Assembly: GCA_913030915.1 (NCBI GenBank)
Contig: CAJWEW010000016.1
Location: 1-34,102 of the forward strand
DNA: 34,102 nt
Reading direction: 5' to 3'
Origin: an uncultured Rhodobiaceae bacterium
GTDB lineage: Bacteria; Pseudomonadota; Alphaproteobacteria; Rhizobiales; TMED25
Position numbers and translations under genes: made by a program. The notes under the pieces are model-generated. The model searched no databases. It was given only the letters and a program-made list of their open reading frames with translations, and was not told the origin of the DNA. Positions 1 to 10,922 of this stretch are shown here, piece by piece (the first letter of the stretch is position 1; the number at the start of each line of letters is the position of its first letter).

Positions 1-294
1 GGCTTCTTCAGGAAACTGGTCACCCACATATTCAGAATTTTTCTTTATTTCATCTCTAATTTTACGAATAGCATTATTTATAGAGCTTGAGCTGCTATTT
101 GCGATGACATTACCATTTTTTGTGTTTGTTTTTTTTGGAATTCCCGGTGCCATCAAGGACTTTGATATATTGCTGCTATTGCACTGAGGGCAGACTATTT
201 CATCAGCTTCCAGCTGCTTCTGATAGCTCTTTGAGTCTTTGAACCATGACTCAAAAAAATGTTCATTCTCACAGACTAAATCATATCTTATCAT
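1..294 (-). CDS. DUF1178 family protein (3' end truncated by window edge)
   Basis: Manual reverse translation from the start codon at 292-294 gives MIRYDLVCENEHFFESWFKDSKSYQKQLEADEIVCPQCNSS..., with CxxC zinc-ribbon-like pairs typical of DUF1178; open to position 1. Confidence 0.8.
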   Translation of the reverse strand, partial: MIRYDLVCENEHFFESWFKDSKSYQKQLEADEIVCPQCNSSNISKSLMAPGIPKKTNTKNGNVIANSSSSSINNAIRKIRDEIKKNSEYVGDQFPEEA

Positions 295-325
295 TTAAAA
301 ATCCATTTTATATAGACTCATTAAT

Positions 326-1150
326 TCATATATAATAATTATTTTGGTTAACAGAAGGTATTTTTTTTCTAAAATTTTCAACCATTGCGATATCGATATC
401 TGCAAGAGCGATGCTCTCCTCATCTGTAATTTCGGTAATTATCTCTCCCCATGGAGATATTATCATTGTGCGTCCATAGGATATTCTACCATTTTCATGT
501 TTACCAACTTGCGCTGGCGCCAGTATAAAACAGCCTGTCTCGATTGCTCTTGCTCTCAGGAGAGTGTGCCAGTGTGCTTTTCCAGTGGTCACTGTGAAAG
601 CAGAAGGTACAATTATCACAGATGCTCCTTTTTGAGCTAGTTTTCTGTATAAGTCAGGAAATCTTAAATCATAACATATTGTAAGTCCAACATCACACCA
701 GGGCAAAGACACCAATGATAGCTTCTTACCCGGCTTAAATATCTTTGACTCATGATACTTCTCACCGTCACTCAAAGTCACATCGAACATATGTATCTTA
801 TCATAAATGCCAATGATATCTCCATTTGGATTAAATGCGTATGTCCTATTAAGTGCCAAATCCTCATTGTATTTGATTGATATAGAGCCGATTATCACAA
901 ATAGACCCAATTTTTTGATGATGCCCTTCAATTCTCTCAAACCGAAGTCTTTATCTTCATGTGAGATATTTTCAAATAGAGAGTTTTTATTTTCTGCCAT
1001 CAGTAGGGTCTGTTCCGGCGTTACAATCAAGTCTGCACCCTTTTCTTTTGCTTCGATCAACCTGGTCTCAAGTACCGATAGATTTACGGACATTTTTGTG
1101 CCTGTTGTCATCTGAATACAGGCAACCCTAAACTTACAATTTTTACTCAT
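326..1150 (-). CDS. Carbon-nitrogen hydrolase / nitrilase-superfamily amidohydrolase
   Basis: ORF 274 aa; nitrilase motifs: TPEQTLL (Glu), YDKIHMFDV (Lys), GLTICYDLRFPDLYR (Cys). Confidence 0.92.
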   Translation of the reverse strand: MSKNCKFRVACIQMTTGTKMSVNLSVLETRLIEAKEKGADLIVTPEQTLLMAENKNSLFENISHEDKDFGLRELKGIIKKLGLFVIIGSISIKYNEDLALNRTYAFNPNGDIIGIYDKIHMFDVTLSDGEKYHESKIFKPGKKLSLVSLPWCDVGLTICYDLRFPDLYRKLAQKGASVIIVPSAFTVTTGKAHWHTLLRARAIETGCFILAPAQVGKHENGRISYGRTMIISPWGEIITEITDEESIALADIDIAMVENFRKKIPSVNQNNYYI

Positions 1151-1415
1151 TTATATTATTTGGAATAATGTCGCTTAAAGATCCTTTTCTTTCCATTTCA
1201 TATAGCTCATCACAACCACCAATGTGAACATCATTTATAAATATTTGTGGTACAGTTCTTGAGCCATTTGCTTTTTCAAGCATCTTTTCCCTGAGAGTGG
1301 TATCTCTGGAAACATCGTGTTCGACATATCTAATATTTTTTTCGTCCAACAACCTCTTTGCTGCAACGCAATAAAAGCAGTTTACTGACGTATATATCTC
1401 TATATTTATTGACAT
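1143..1415 (-). CDS. grxC: Glutaredoxin 3
   Basis: ORF 90 aa; CFYC redox motif near the N-terminus, TVPQIFIND and GGCDEL glutathione-binding motifs; overlaps nitrilase start by 8 nt. Confidence 0.92.
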   Translation of the reverse strand: MSINIEIYTSVNCFYCVAAKRLLDEKNIRYVEHDVSRDTTLREKMLEKANGSRTVPQIFINDVHIGGCDELYEMERKGSLSDIIPNNINE

Positions 1416-1492
1416 TTATTATACAAATCTATTTTTTTTATATTAAGTGTAAATATGATATGTTTCATAATATTACAAATCTAATTTAACAG

Positions 1493-2356
1493 ATGTCAGA
1501 AGATCAGAAAGAAAAAAAGCTATTATTTGACCGAAAAAAGCTAATGCGCAGTCGAGTCAGAGCAATGACTTATAATATCCCAAACTTCATCTATGAGCAT
1601 ACTGCTCAAGATCTCTCATCGCGATTAGACGAAATAAATCGCGATTTCAAATCAATTCTAATTCTTACAAAGAATAAAAATTTTATATCAAATAAATTAT
1701 TAGCTCGACAAATAAAAGATCCATTAATTATCAGTCCATTAAGTTTATCAAACCAAAAGGCAATAATGATTGAGGATGAGGAAAACTTGCCCTTTAAAGA
1801 GAATTCATTTGACTTGATTTTGTCTGACCTCATGCTTCACGCATCAAATAATCTCAAAACTTCATTAGAAAAAATACATGCACTTTTAAAGCCAGATGGA
1901 CTGATGCTTTGCAGTATGTTCGGCTCAGACACACTAAGGGAGCTGAAGGGTTGCCTTCTTAGAGCGGAAGAGCAATTCGAAGAAAAAGTATACCCGCGCA
2001 TTAATCCATTTGCGGATATCAAAACAGCAGGTGATATATTACAAAGCTCAGGTTTCAAACTTTGTGTTGTAGATGATACAACTATCAAAATCACCTCGAA
2101 AGATGTTTATCAATTGATAAAATTAATCAGATCTATGGGTGAAAATAATTACATTAATGTAGATAAACCAAACATTTCTAGAAATACATGGATTAAGACA
2201 TCCGAATTGATGAAAGATATTACGCCTGAGGAAGATGGAGTAATATCAACTTTTGAAATATTGACTCTAACCGGATGGAAGTATCATGCAGACCAGCCAA
2301 AACCACTTAAGCCTGGATCGGCCAAGATTAGCCTCACTGATTTTTTTGATAAATAG
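1493..2356 (+). CDS. SAM-dependent methyltransferase (BioC / NDUFAF5-like)
   Basis: ORF 287 aa; FDRKKLMRSRVRA N-terminus, FDLILSDLMLHASNNL and LKPDGLMLCSMFG methyltransferase motifs; next to grxC as in other alphaproteobacteria. Confidence 0.85.
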   Translation: MSEDQKEKKLLFDRKKLMRSRVRAMTYNIPNFIYEHTAQDLSSRLDEINRDFKSILILTKNKNFISNKLLARQIKDPLIISPLSLSNQKAIMIEDEENLPFKENSFDLILSDLMLHASNNLKTSLEKIHALLKPDGLMLCSMFGSDTLRELKGCLLRAEEQFEEKVYPRINPFADIKTAGDILQSSGFKLCVVDDTTIKITSKDVYQLIKLIRSMGENNYINVDKPNISRNTWIKTSELMKDITPEEDGVISTFEILTLTGWKYHADQPKPLKPGSAKISLTDFFDK

Positions 2357-2364
2357 GGCAAGAC

Positions 2365-2763
2365 TTAGATCAGGTCCCTGAGGATTGCGAAGAAGGATTT
2401 ATCAGCAGGTAAGACCCTGTAGTCTCTAACATTGTTGGGAGCTATCCATTCTAGTTCTTGATTTTCCATTGGTTTCATGAGGCCTTCCCATTTGCGGCAT
2501 ATGTAAAGCAGCACCACTACATAATATTTTTCGTAATTCTTTTCTGTAAATGATAATGGGGCCAGACATGCAGCTGAAACGTCGATATTAATTTCTTCCT
2601 TCAACTCACGAATAATTGCTTCTTCTGGCGTTTCATTTTCTTCGACTTTTCCCCCAGGAAACTCCCAATATCCCGCATAGTCTTTTCCTTCGGGCCTCTT
2701 ATTGATAAGTACCTTTCCTTGCTCATTTACGAGAGCGCATGCTGCAACAAGTTTAATTTCCAT
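2365..2763 (-). CDS. mutT: 8-oxo-dGTP diphosphatase, NUDIX family
   Basis: ORF 132 aa; NUDIX box GGKVEENETPEEAIIRELKEEINI. Confidence 0.9.
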   Translation of the reverse strand: MEIKLVAACALVNEQGKVLINKRPEGKDYAGYWEFPGGKVEENETPEEAIIRELKEEINIDVSAACLAPLSFTEKNYEKYYVVVLLYICRKWEGLMKPMENQELEWIAPNNVRDYRVLPADKSFFAILRDLI

Positions 2764-2769
2764 AAAACC

Positions 2770-3993
2770 TCAAGATCTGTAATCGGTATTTATATCAATG
2801 TATTTATGTGAGAAATCGCAAGTCCAAACTGTATGATCACAACTTCCCATACCAAGATCAATAATGATCTGAATTTCATCTTTCTTCATGTATTGCATCA
2901 CGATTTCCTCATTATAATTATCAAGGACCATTCCTTTGGAAATTATCTTATGTTCACCAAAAAATAATCGAAGTGACTCATGATTTACCATCTCGTAGGA
3001 TTTCCCAATTGCTGCAATTATTCTTCCCCAATTTGGATCTTCACCGTAGATTGCGGTTTTAACAAGCGGTGAATTTGCAACTGACTTAGCTATATTTGTT
3101 GCAATATCTTTATTTTTTGCTCGAGTCACGCTTATTTCAACAAATTTTGTTGCACCCTCTCCGTCCTGTACAATCTGTTTTGCTAAATCTGTGGCCACAT
3201 CGTTCAAAGCATTCTTGAGCGACTTAATTCTCGGATCATCCGCTTTACTGATCAAGGAATGGCTAGCTTCATTGGTTGATACTAGCATTACAGTATCACT
3301 GGTTGAAGTGTCACCATCAACAGTAATTGAATTAAAACTGTTATTTGTTATGTCAATAAGTAAACTTTTCAAAAGGGAACCATCCACGTTCGCGTCTGTA
3401 AATATATACGACAGCATGGTTCCCATGTTGGGCTCAATCATCCCCGACCCTTTTGCGATACCCAAAATATTTATTTCAGTTTTATCAATATAAAGACTTT
3501 TTGCTGATAATTTTGGAAATGTATCTGTGGTCATAATAGCCTCTGCAGCCTGCAACCATGATGATCCTCTTTTTGACTCTGTGCCGCTTAATGCTTCGAT
3601 GATTGATTTTGTATTCAAAAATTCCCCGATAACTCCTGTTGATGAAACGGCGATCTCCCCTTTCTCGCAATTTAGCATCTCCGCAACATAATTTAAAATA
3701 TGATCAAGATCTTCTTCCCCACGACGGCCCGTAAATGCATTTGCATTACCGGAATTTACAAGTATGGCCTTGATTTTACCTTTCAAATTATTCTTTGCCC
3801 AGCCAACAGGAACTGATGGACATGATGATTTTGTATATAGTGATGCATGAGAAACAGGCTTTTCAAACTTAATTAATAGTAAATCCTTCCTATTTTTGTA
3901 GTGAGCATTTGAGGTAAATGTATACACATGCAGACCCGAAAAAACTGGATCTTTAAAATTTTTGATTTCTTCGATTCTTTTTTTAATATTCAT
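2770..3993 (-). CDS. argJ: Bifunctional glutamate N-acetyltransferase / amino-acid acetyltransferase ArgJ
   Basis: ORF track 2770..4020; likely start is ATG at 3993 (MNIKKRIEEI). ArgJ motifs: ILVNSGNANAFTG, SSTGVIGE, TMLSYIFTDA, TVDGDTSTSDT, GEDPNWGRIIAAIG. Confidence 0.95.
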   Translation of the reverse strand: MNIKKRIEEIKNFKDPVFSGLHVYTFTSNAHYKNRKDLLLIKFEKPVSHASLYTKSSCPSVPVGWAKNNLKGKIKAILVNSGNANAFTGRRGEEDLDHILNYVAEMLNCEKGEIAVSSTGVIGEFLNTKSIIEALSGTESKRGSSWLQAAEAIMTTDTFPKLSAKSLYIDKTEINILGIAKGSGMIEPNMGTMLSYIFTDANVDGSLLKSLLIDITNNSFNSITVDGDTSTSDTVMLVSTNEASHSLISKADDPRIKSLKNALNDVATDLAKQIVQDGEGATKFVEISVTRAKNKDIATNIAKSVANSPLVKTAIYGEDPNWGRIIAAIGKSYEMVNHESLRLFFGEHKIISKGMVLDNYNEEIVMQYMKKDEIQIIIDLGMGSCDHTVWTCDFSHKYIDINTDYRS

Positions 3994-4191
3994 GCGTGGT
4001 ATCCAAATCAAAAGAAGCATAGAAACAGCCCTCTGATTTTGTAATTTTTTAATTTATAATTACCTTTAACTTAATATATATTATACATTCAATTATTGTA
4101 AGTAGTTACATCTATTCATTAATTATTGATTTTATTTGTTAATCAGTTGTTTAGTATATATAGATAAATACTATTGCTAGGGGATTTTTTG

Positions 4192-6921
4192 ATGATTGAT
4201 TTAAAAAAAATTACAAACAGCCTGTTTAACAAGCCCATCAAAAAGAAGTATAAATTCTATGAAGACCAAGTTTCATTAATCAATCAACTTGAGAATGAAT
4301 ATTCCTCCCTCAAAAATGAAGATCTAAGAAAAAAAACCACAGAATTTAGAGACAGAATATCAAATGGATCTCAGCTATCTGATTTATTAGTTGAAGCATT
4401 TACAGTTGTTCGGGAAGCATCGAAAAGGACATTGGGTCAGAGGCATTATGACGTCCAGTTAATTGGTGGAATGGTGCTGAATGATGGAGGAATTAGTGAA
4501 ATGAAAACTGGTGAAGGCAAAACTCTTGTTTCGACGCTTCCCGTATATCTGAATTCCCTAACCGGTAAGGGTGTGCACGTAATTACCGTCAATGATTATC
4601 TAGCGCAGAGAGACTCAGAATGGATGGGTCAAATTTTTAAATTTCTTGGATTAGATGTTGGATGCCTTCAAAGTAACATGACAGATCAAGATAGAAAAAT
4701 TGCCTATAACGCAGACATAACTTATGGCACGAATAATGAATTCGGCTTCGATTATCTAAGAGATAACATGAAGCATGATTTCGAAAGTATGGTTCAGAGA
4801 GGGCATAATTTTGCAATCGTTGATGAGGTTGACTCAATTTTGATCGATGAGGCAAGAACGCCACTCATAATATCAGGCCCATCTGAGGTAAAATCTGAAA
4901 TGTACAACTCAATAAATAAACTAATGCCGCTTTTGGTAGATGATGATTATGATATTGATGAAAAGACAAAGTCTGTAAATCTCTCTGACATAGGAATTGA
5001 GCACGCAGAGGAATTATTGAAAACGAATGGTCTTTTGACTGGTCAATCACTTTTTGATATAGAAAATATTTCCATTATTCACCACATAAATCAGGCCGCT
5101 CGAGCTCACAAACTTTTTGTAAAAAATAAAGATTATATTGTCAAAGAAGGTAAGGTAATAATTATTGACGAGTTCACTGGAAGAATGATGGAAGGCAGAA
5201 GATATTCAGACGGTCTACATCAAGCAATTGAAGCAAAAGAGAACTGTCAAATTCAAGCCGAAAATCAAACACTCGCATCGGTAACATTCCAAAATTATTT
5301 TAGACTATATGAAAAATTAGGTGGCATGACTGGAACTGCATCAACCGAAGCTGAAGAGTTTATGGATATTTATGGGCTGCCTGTATTGGAGATACCAACA
5401 AATGAAACTGTTAACCGTATTGATGAGAATGATGAAATATACATGACAGTTGAGGAAAAGTATGATGCCATCATAAAAGAAATAACAGAATGTAATGCAA
5501 ATCAACAGCCTATATTAGTTGGTACGACCTCGATAGAAAAATCAGAAGAAATCGCCACCATGTTAGAAAAATTGGGCTTCAAACGCACTAATTACATTGA
5601 GAATGAAAACGCTAATATCCAAAAAAATACTTTTTCAGTGCTTAATGCCAAATATCATGAGCAGGAAGCAAAAATTATTGAACAGGCTGGTAGGCTTGGT
5701 GCCATTACGATTGCAACAAACATGGCTGGAAGAGGAACAGACATTCAGCTTGGAGGCAATCTTGAAGCAGAATTAAAATTGTTAGATAAATCAAATCAGG
5801 AAAATAACAAAAAAGCTTCCGCAATAAGAGATAGAATAGCTGATGAAAAACAGCAGGTGATTGAGTCAGGGGGGCTTTACGTGATAGGGACCGAAAGACA
5901 TGAGAGTCGAAGAATAGATAATCAATTAAGAGGTAGGTCAGGAAGACAAGGAGATCCAGGAAAATCGAAATTTTATCTCAGCTTACAGGACGATTTGATG
6001 AGAATATTTGGATCTGAAGACATGGAGTCATTACTAAAAAAATTCGGACTCAAGGATGGGGAACCAATTGTTCACCCATGGATTAATAAAGCTCTTGAAA
6101 AAGCCCAAACAAAAATAGAGTCAAGAAATTTTGATATAAGAAAAAATATATTGCAGTTTGATGACGTCATGAATGATCAAAGAAAAGTAGTTTTCGAACA
6201 GCGTAAAGATCTCATGGATGATAACGAGGCCTCTGAAACAATAATAGACATGCGCTACGAATATATCGAGGATTTGGTAAAAGATTATATTCCTGAAAAC
6301 TCATATCCTGAGCAATGGGACACACAAGCTCTTCGAAATAAAATTAAAACAAATCTTTTAATTGATGCCCCTGTTGACCAATGGGCTGCTGAAGAAGGCA
6401 TTGCAGAAGATGAAATAATCACACGTTTAAAAAAGATAATTGATCAGATAATGTCGATTAAAGAAAAAAAATACGGTGAAGATGTTATTCGTAAAATTGA
6501 AAAAACAGTGCTACTACAAGTACTCGATATTTTATGGCGCGAGCACCTATCAAGACTTGAACACTTGAGAACATCAGTTTCATTGAGAGGTTACGGGCAG
6601 AGAGATCCCTTAAATGAGTACAAAACTGAGAGCTTCGAGCTATTTCAAAGCTTATTGATTAGGCTTAGAGAGCAAGTCACCGCCCACCTAATAAGGGTAG
6701 AAATAGTTAAAAAAGATAACTTTGAAAAAGGAACTGAGGAAGAGGATTCAGAGAATACAAAGCAGAAGAAAGAGAAAAATCAACAGCAAACTAGTTTAGC
6801 TCCATCTGCAGTGAAACAGAGCAATTTAGATCCTAAAACGTTTGGTAAAGTTGGTAGAAATGCCCCATGTCCTTGCGGAAGTGGAAAGAAATTTAAGCAC
6901 TGCCATGGAAGTGCAAAGTAG
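4192..6921 (+). CDS. secA: Preprotein translocase subunit SecA
   Basis: ORF track 4174..6921; ATG at 4192 follows an AGGGG Shine-Dalgarno-like sequence. Motifs [45 protein letters not shown]-terminal SEC-C motif [14 protein letters not shown]. Confidence 0.97.
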   Translation: MIDLKKITNSLFNKPIKKKYKFYEDQVSLINQLENEYSSLKNEDLRKKTTEFRDRISNGSQLSDLLVEAFTVVREASKRTLGQRHYDVQLIGGMVLNDGGISEMKTGEGKTLVSTLPVYLNSLTGKGVHVITVNDYLAQRDSEWMGQIFKFLGLDVGCLQSNMTDQDRKIAYNADITYGTNNEFGFDYLRDNMKHDFESMVQRGHNFAIVDEVDSILIDEARTPLIISGPSEVKSEMYNSINKLMPLLVDDDYDIDEKTKSVNLSDIGIEHAEELLKTNGLLTGQSLFDIENISIIHHINQAARAHKLFVKNKDYIVKEGKVIIIDEFTGRMMEGRRYSDGLHQAIEAKENCQIQAENQTLASVTFQNYFRLYEKLGGMTGTASTEAEEFMDIYGLPVLEIPTNETVNRIDENDEIYMTVEEKYDAIIKEITECNANQQPILVGTTSIEKSEEIATMLEKLGFKRTNYIENENANIQKNTFSVLNAKYHEQEAKIIEQAGRLGAITIATNMAGRGTDIQLGGNLEAELKLLDKSNQENNKKASAIRDRIADEKQQVIESGGLYVIGTERHESRRIDNQLRGRSGRQGDPGKSKFYLSLQDDLMRIFGSEDMESLLKKFGLKDGEPIVHPWINKALEKAQTKIESRNFDIRKNILQFDDVMNDQRKVVFEQRKDLMDDNEASETIIDMRYEYIEDLVKDYIPENSYPEQWDTQALRNKIKTNLLIDAPVDQWAAEEGIAEDEIITRLKKIIDQIMSIKEKKYGEDVIRKIEKTVLLQVLDILWREHLSRLEHLRTSVSLRGYGQRDPLNEYKTESFELFQSLLIRLREQVTAHLIRVEIVKKDNFEKGTEEEDSENTKQKKEKNQQQTSLAPSAVKQSNLDPKTFGKVGRNAPCPCGSGKKFKHCHGSAK

Positions 6922-7872
6922 TTAAACAACGCGACCGATAGACAAGAACTTATCACGCCTGTCTTCAATAATTATTTTTCGATCTAACTTGCTTACCTCT
7001 GATAAATGTTTGGAGAGAGTTGACTCGACATCCCTCAAGATTTTTTCATGGTTACGATGGGCTCCACCAACAGGTTCTGTTACAACTTCATCAATTATCT
7101 TCATTTCAATCAGATCTTGAGCGGTTATTTTCATACTATTTGCAGCCTCACTTGCCTTTCCTGAGTCTCTCCACAGAATTGAGGCTGATGCTTCCGGTGA
7201 AGCAACGGTATAGATTGAGTGCTCTAACATAATTACCCTATTTGCAGTTGCAATTGCTACTGCACCACCTGACCCTCCTTCGCCAATTATTATTGAAATC
7301 AGTGGTACGCCCACATTCAGGCATGTCTGGGTTGACCTTGCTATTGCTTCTGACTGGCCTCGTTCCTCAGCCCCAATACCCGGGTAGGCGCCTGCGGTAT
7401 CAACAAATGTGACAATAGGGATGTTAAATCGATCAGCTAAGGTCATCAAGCGCTGGGCTTTTCGGTAACCTTCTGGGCCCGCCATGCCAAAATTATGTTT
7501 TATTCTTTCGGAAGTATTTGAGCCTTTTTCATGACCAATCACCATTACTTTAGCATCACCGAATTTAGCAAGGCCACCGATAATTGCGTGATCATTTGAG
7601 TATTTCCTGTCACCTGCCAACTCAATAAAGTCTTCAAATAATGCTTCAAGGTAGTCTCTAAAATGTGGTCTTTCAGGATGACGAGCCACTTTCGTTTTCT
7701 GCCATGGGCTCAACGTTGCGTACAACTTCTCAAGAGCCATATTTGCTTTTTGTTCAAGTTGTTTTATGTTTTCATCAATTGATATATCTTCATCGTTTGG
7801 CGTCAGCTGCCTCAATTCGCTTACCTTACTTTCCAGCTCAGCTACATTTTTTTCAAAATCAAGATATTGCAT
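6922..7872 (-). CDS. accA: Acetyl-CoA carboxylase carboxyltransferase subunit alpha
   Basis: ORF 316 aa; RPHFRDYLEALFEDFIELAGDR, GHEKGSNTSERIKHNFGMAGPEGYRKA, GEGGSGGAVAI. Confidence 0.97.
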   Translation of the reverse strand: MQYLDFEKNVAELESKVSELRQLTPNDEDISIDENIKQLEQKANMALEKLYATLSPWQKTKVARHPERPHFRDYLEALFEDFIELAGDRKYSNDHAIIGGLAKFGDAKVMVIGHEKGSNTSERIKHNFGMAGPEGYRKAQRLMTLADRFNIPIVTFVDTAGAYPGIGAEERGQSEAIARSTQTCLNVGVPLISIIIGEGGSGGAVAIATANRVIMLEHSIYTVASPEASASILWRDSGKASEAANSMKITAQDLIEMKIIDEVVTEPVGGAHRNHEKILRDVESTLSKHLSEVSKLDRKIIIEDRRDKFLSIGRVV

Positions 7873-7939
7873 TCGAAATTGCTCTTTGTTTTCTTACATA
7901 ATGTATATAATAGTTTAACGAAACTATAACATAATTATA

Positions 7940-8866
7940 TCACATTTTTTTCGATAAAGGATGGTTTTCTTTTACAGCCAACTTTAACTTGTCGTCTAAG
8001 ATGTGAGTATATATTTGTGTTGTTGAGATATCTGAATGACCAAGCATTTGCTGCACAGAGCGTAAATCGGCTCCATTTTGCAATAAATGACTTGCGAAAG
8101 CGTGCCTCAGAACGTGAGGTGAAATATTTTTTTCGTCAAGACCCGCCCCTCTAGCATAGGCTTTTAATTCACTTGCAAAATATTGTCGAGAAAGACACTG
8201 ATTTTTTCTTGAACCAGGATATAAATATGTCTCCCTCTCTAAATCACGAATGCAACCCAAGAGCTCAAGATAATATTTCGTCTCACTCAAGGCCTCCTCC
8301 GTTAATGGAACTATCCTCTCCTTATTCCCTTTTCCCATCACATTTAGGAAATAATTATGCTGATTTAAGTCTGAAATTTTTATGGATAATAATTCACTAA
8401 CTCTCATACCCGTTGAATATAGTATTTCTATTTGTGATAGAAACCTCTGGTGTCGTAATCTCTTTTTATGGGTTAATTCACTTCCAATTTGTAAGTCTTT
8501 AACGTGCTCTATTAATCTTAATATCGATCTTTCATTGAGCAATTTCGGTAATGTTCTAGCGAGTTTGGGGCCTTCAACTCCATTCATTGGATTGTCAGTT
8601 ATTATGTTTTCTTGATATAAGAATTTATAAAACTGTCGAATTGTACTCATATGCCTTGCTAATGAACTGCTAGTAGCACCACTCTGCGAAATTTCTCTAA
8701 AATATTCACGTATGCTCGTATTTTCAACTTTCTCAAATGAGAGTTTTTTGCGGTTTAAGTAGTGCAACAAATTTCTTAAATCATGCCTGTATGAAGTTAA
8801 AGTATTTAGAGAAGCTGCTCTCTCAACTGACATCATTTCAATAAAATTTTCAATGAGCTGACTCAT
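7940..8866 (-). CDS. xerD: Tyrosine recombinase XerD-like
   Basis: ORF 308 aa; STGMRVSELLSIK, GKGNKERIVPL, SPHVLRHAFASHLLQNGADLRSVQQMLGHSDISTTQIYTHI (R..HxxR..H/Y catalytic set); upstream of accA as in alphaproteobacteria. Confidence 0.93.
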   Translation of the reverse strand: MSQLIENFIEMMSVERAASLNTLTSYRHDLRNLLHYLNRKKLSFEKVENTSIREYFREISQSGATSSSLARHMSTIRQFYKFLYQENIITDNPMNGVEGPKLARTLPKLLNERSILRLIEHVKDLQIGSELTHKKRLRHQRFLSQIEILYSTGMRVSELLSIKISDLNQHNYFLNVMGKGNKERIVPLTEEALSETKYYLELLGCIRDLERETYLYPGSRKNQCLSRQYFASELKAYARGAGLDEKNISPHVLRHAFASHLLQNGADLRSVQQMLGHSDISTTQIYTHILDDKLKLAVKENHPLSKKM

Positions 8867-8967
8867 ACAATTTTCAACATTTTTTAGAAGATAAATACAT
8901 TATTTATTAATGTTAATCTGTAATATTTAATATATGGTTATTTTGCTTTTTAATAGGAATAGGTAAA

Positions 8968-9489
8968 ATGCACATTGTACTCGTAGGAATGATGGCATCG
9001 GGTAAGTCAAGCATGGGAAAAGTCCTATCCAAGTCCATGAATATTCCCTTCCTCGATATCGACAAAGAGATTGAGTTTCATGAAAAAAGTAGTATCAAAT
9101 CGATTTTCGAAAACGATGGAGAGAAATATTTTAGGAAACTCGAAAGAAAGATAATAATTGAAAACCTAGAAAAAAAGAAAACAACAGTAATTGCCCTTGG
9201 TGGAGGTGCTTTTTTGAATGCAGCAGTGCGAAAAAAAGTAAATGAAAAGTCGGTATCAGTCTGGCTTGACGTAAATATGGCAACGATAATCAGACGATTA
9301 AAAAAAAATCGAAATCGTCCTTTGATTGAGAATAAATCTGACGAAGACATAAAGAAAATCTATGAAAAAAGATTGAAATATTACGAAATGGCAAAAATTC
9401 ATATAGACTGCAATAAAAAAACTAAAATCGAATGTGTGGAAGAACTTATTTCCCAACTTAAAAGTATAGGCATAAATGAGAGCAATTGA
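8968..9489 (+). CDS. aroK: Shikimate kinase
   Basis: ORF 173 aa; Walker A GMMASGKSSMGK, DIDKEIE, GEKYFRKLE, ALGGGAF; overlaps aroB. Confidence 0.93.
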   Translation: MHIVLVGMMASGKSSMGKVLSKSMNIPFLDIDKEIEFHEKSSIKSIFENDGEKYFRKLERKIIIENLEKKKTTVIALGGGAFLNAAVRKKVNEKSVSVWLDVNMATIIRRLKKNRNRPLIENKSDEDIKKIYEKRLKYYEMAKIHIDCNKKTKIECVEELISQLKSIGINESN

Positions 9490-10576
9490 AGTAAATCTTG
9501 TTAAGGATACATACAAAGTTCTATATTCTGATATCCAACAAGGAATTCAAACTATCCAGCCTAAGAGCATTAATGGAAGAAAAATTGCTATCATTTCTGA
9601 CGAAGGCGCAGCAAATGATAACTTAGACGTGCTAAAAAAGGCATTATCAGACTTTAGTATAGAGACTATCGAAATAATTTTACCCCCCGGTGAAAAAAAT
9701 AAGGAATTAATGGTTGTAGGAAATATCATTGATAAGATTTTATCAAAAAAGTTTGAACGCGGTGATCTTATCATTGGGCTTGGAGGAGGGGTAATTGGGG
9801 ATCTGTCAGGTTTCGTTGCTGGCATTGTGCATCGCGGTGTAAGATTTATTAATATACCAACAACTTTATTAGCACAGGTGGACTCATCAATTGGAGGAAA
9901 AACAGGTGTTAATAGTAAATATGGGAAGAATCTAATTGGTTGCTTTAAGCAACCGGAATTAGTTATTTGTGACATAAATTCACTCTCTACGCTTCCAAAA
10001 AGAGATCTACTTGCAGGTTATTCTGAGCTTGTAAAACATGCGCTCATTGGAGATGCTGAATTATTCAGCTTTCTCCAAGATAATGTCAAAAATATATTTA
10101 ATGACTATAGCGTGTTGCAAGAAGCAATATACAGAAGTGCGCTTGTAAAAGCAGATATCGTTATGAAAGATACACATGAAAAAAATATCAGGGCACATTT
10201 AAATTTAGGTCATACATACGGTCATGCCATTGAGTCATATTACAAATATGATGGGCGTTTACTACATGGAGAGGCCATATCGATTGGAATTATTATGGCT
10301 TTTAAAACATCCTTTAGTCTTGGTTTATGCACCACAGATCAATTGCATATTGTTGAAGATCATTTTAATAAAATTGGTTTATTAACTGATTTAAAAAGTT
10401 TAAATGGAAAAAAAATATTGCCTGAAAAAATAATTGATCTTATGAAAAGTGATAAAAAAGTCACGAATGGTTCCATAAATTTAGTGCTACCAAAAGAAAT
10501 AGGGTCTGTTGAAATACGAAATGATGTCAATGAGAGTGTCATTCTGGATGTACTTCACGAAACATTCAATCATTAA
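9476..10576 (+). CDS. aroB: 3-dehydroquinate synthase
   Basis: ORF 366 aa; LPPGEKNKE, GLGGGVIGDLSGFVAGIVHRGVRFINIPTTLLAQVDSSIGGKTGVN, NLGHTYGHAIE. Confidence 0.97.
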   Translation: MRAIEVNLVKDTYKVLYSDIQQGIQTIQPKSINGRKIAIISDEGAANDNLDVLKKALSDFSIETIEIILPPGEKNKELMVVGNIIDKILSKKFERGDLIIGLGGGVIGDLSGFVAGIVHRGVRFINIPTTLLAQVDSSIGGKTGVNSKYGKNLIGCFKQPELVICDINSLSTLPKRDLLAGYSELVKHALIGDAELFSFLQDNVKNIFNDYSVLQEAIYRSALVKADIVMKDTHEKNIRAHLNLGHTYGHAIESYYKYDGRLLHGEAISIGIIMAFKTSFSLGLCTTDQLHIVEDHFNKIGLLTDLKSLNGKKILPEKIIDLMKSDKKVTNGSINLVLPKEIGSVEIRNDVNESVILDVLHETFNH

Positions 10577-10589
10577 AAAAACTAGTCAA

Positions 10590-10880
10590 TTAGCCATCAA
10601 AATTATTTTCATTCGAAGTTTTTGTTGATATTGATAATGAGTGAATCATTTTAATTTCATCAAATAGTAATTCGTTTATTATCTTATGACGTTCTAATTT
10701 TGATTTATTGATGAAGTGATCTGAAACGATGGTAATATGAAAATGAGTTTGCCCGCCTTCCTTCCATCCGGAATGACCTTTATGCTTGTCAGAGACATCG
10801 GTAATATCGAGTTCAATTGGTTCCAAAACCACCATCTTGGCACTTATTTTATCGATAATATTAATTTGCAAAGTTCCCAA
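10590..10880 (-). CDS. bolA: BolA family protein
   Basis: ORF 96 aa; SGWKEGGQTHFHITIVSDHFINKSKLERHKIINELL typical of BolA. Confidence 0.88.
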   Translation of the reverse strand: MGTLQINIIDKISAKMVVLEPIELDITDVSDKHKGHSGWKEGGQTHFHITIVSDHFINKSKLERHKIINELLFDEIKMIHSLSISTKTSNENNFDG

Positions 10881-10922
10881 AAAATATTTATATGAGTTTT
10901 AGTTAAGCAGAGTAAAAAATAA

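Noticed and set aside
344-1115. Plus-strand ORFs at 344-640 and 807-1115
   Set aside because: Shadow ORFs antisense to the nitrilase gene with no recognisable domain; the nitrilase frame has clear family motifs.
7940-8866. Tyrosine recombinase as a mobile-element integrase
   Set aside because: Length, motifs and accA/aroK neighbourhood fit the housekeeping chromosome-dimer resolvase XerD.
9547-9975. 142-aa minus-strand ORF opposite aroB
   Set aside because: Antisense shadow of a strongly conserved aroB region; composition (PPPSPM, repeated Pro/Ser) is typical of antisense frames.
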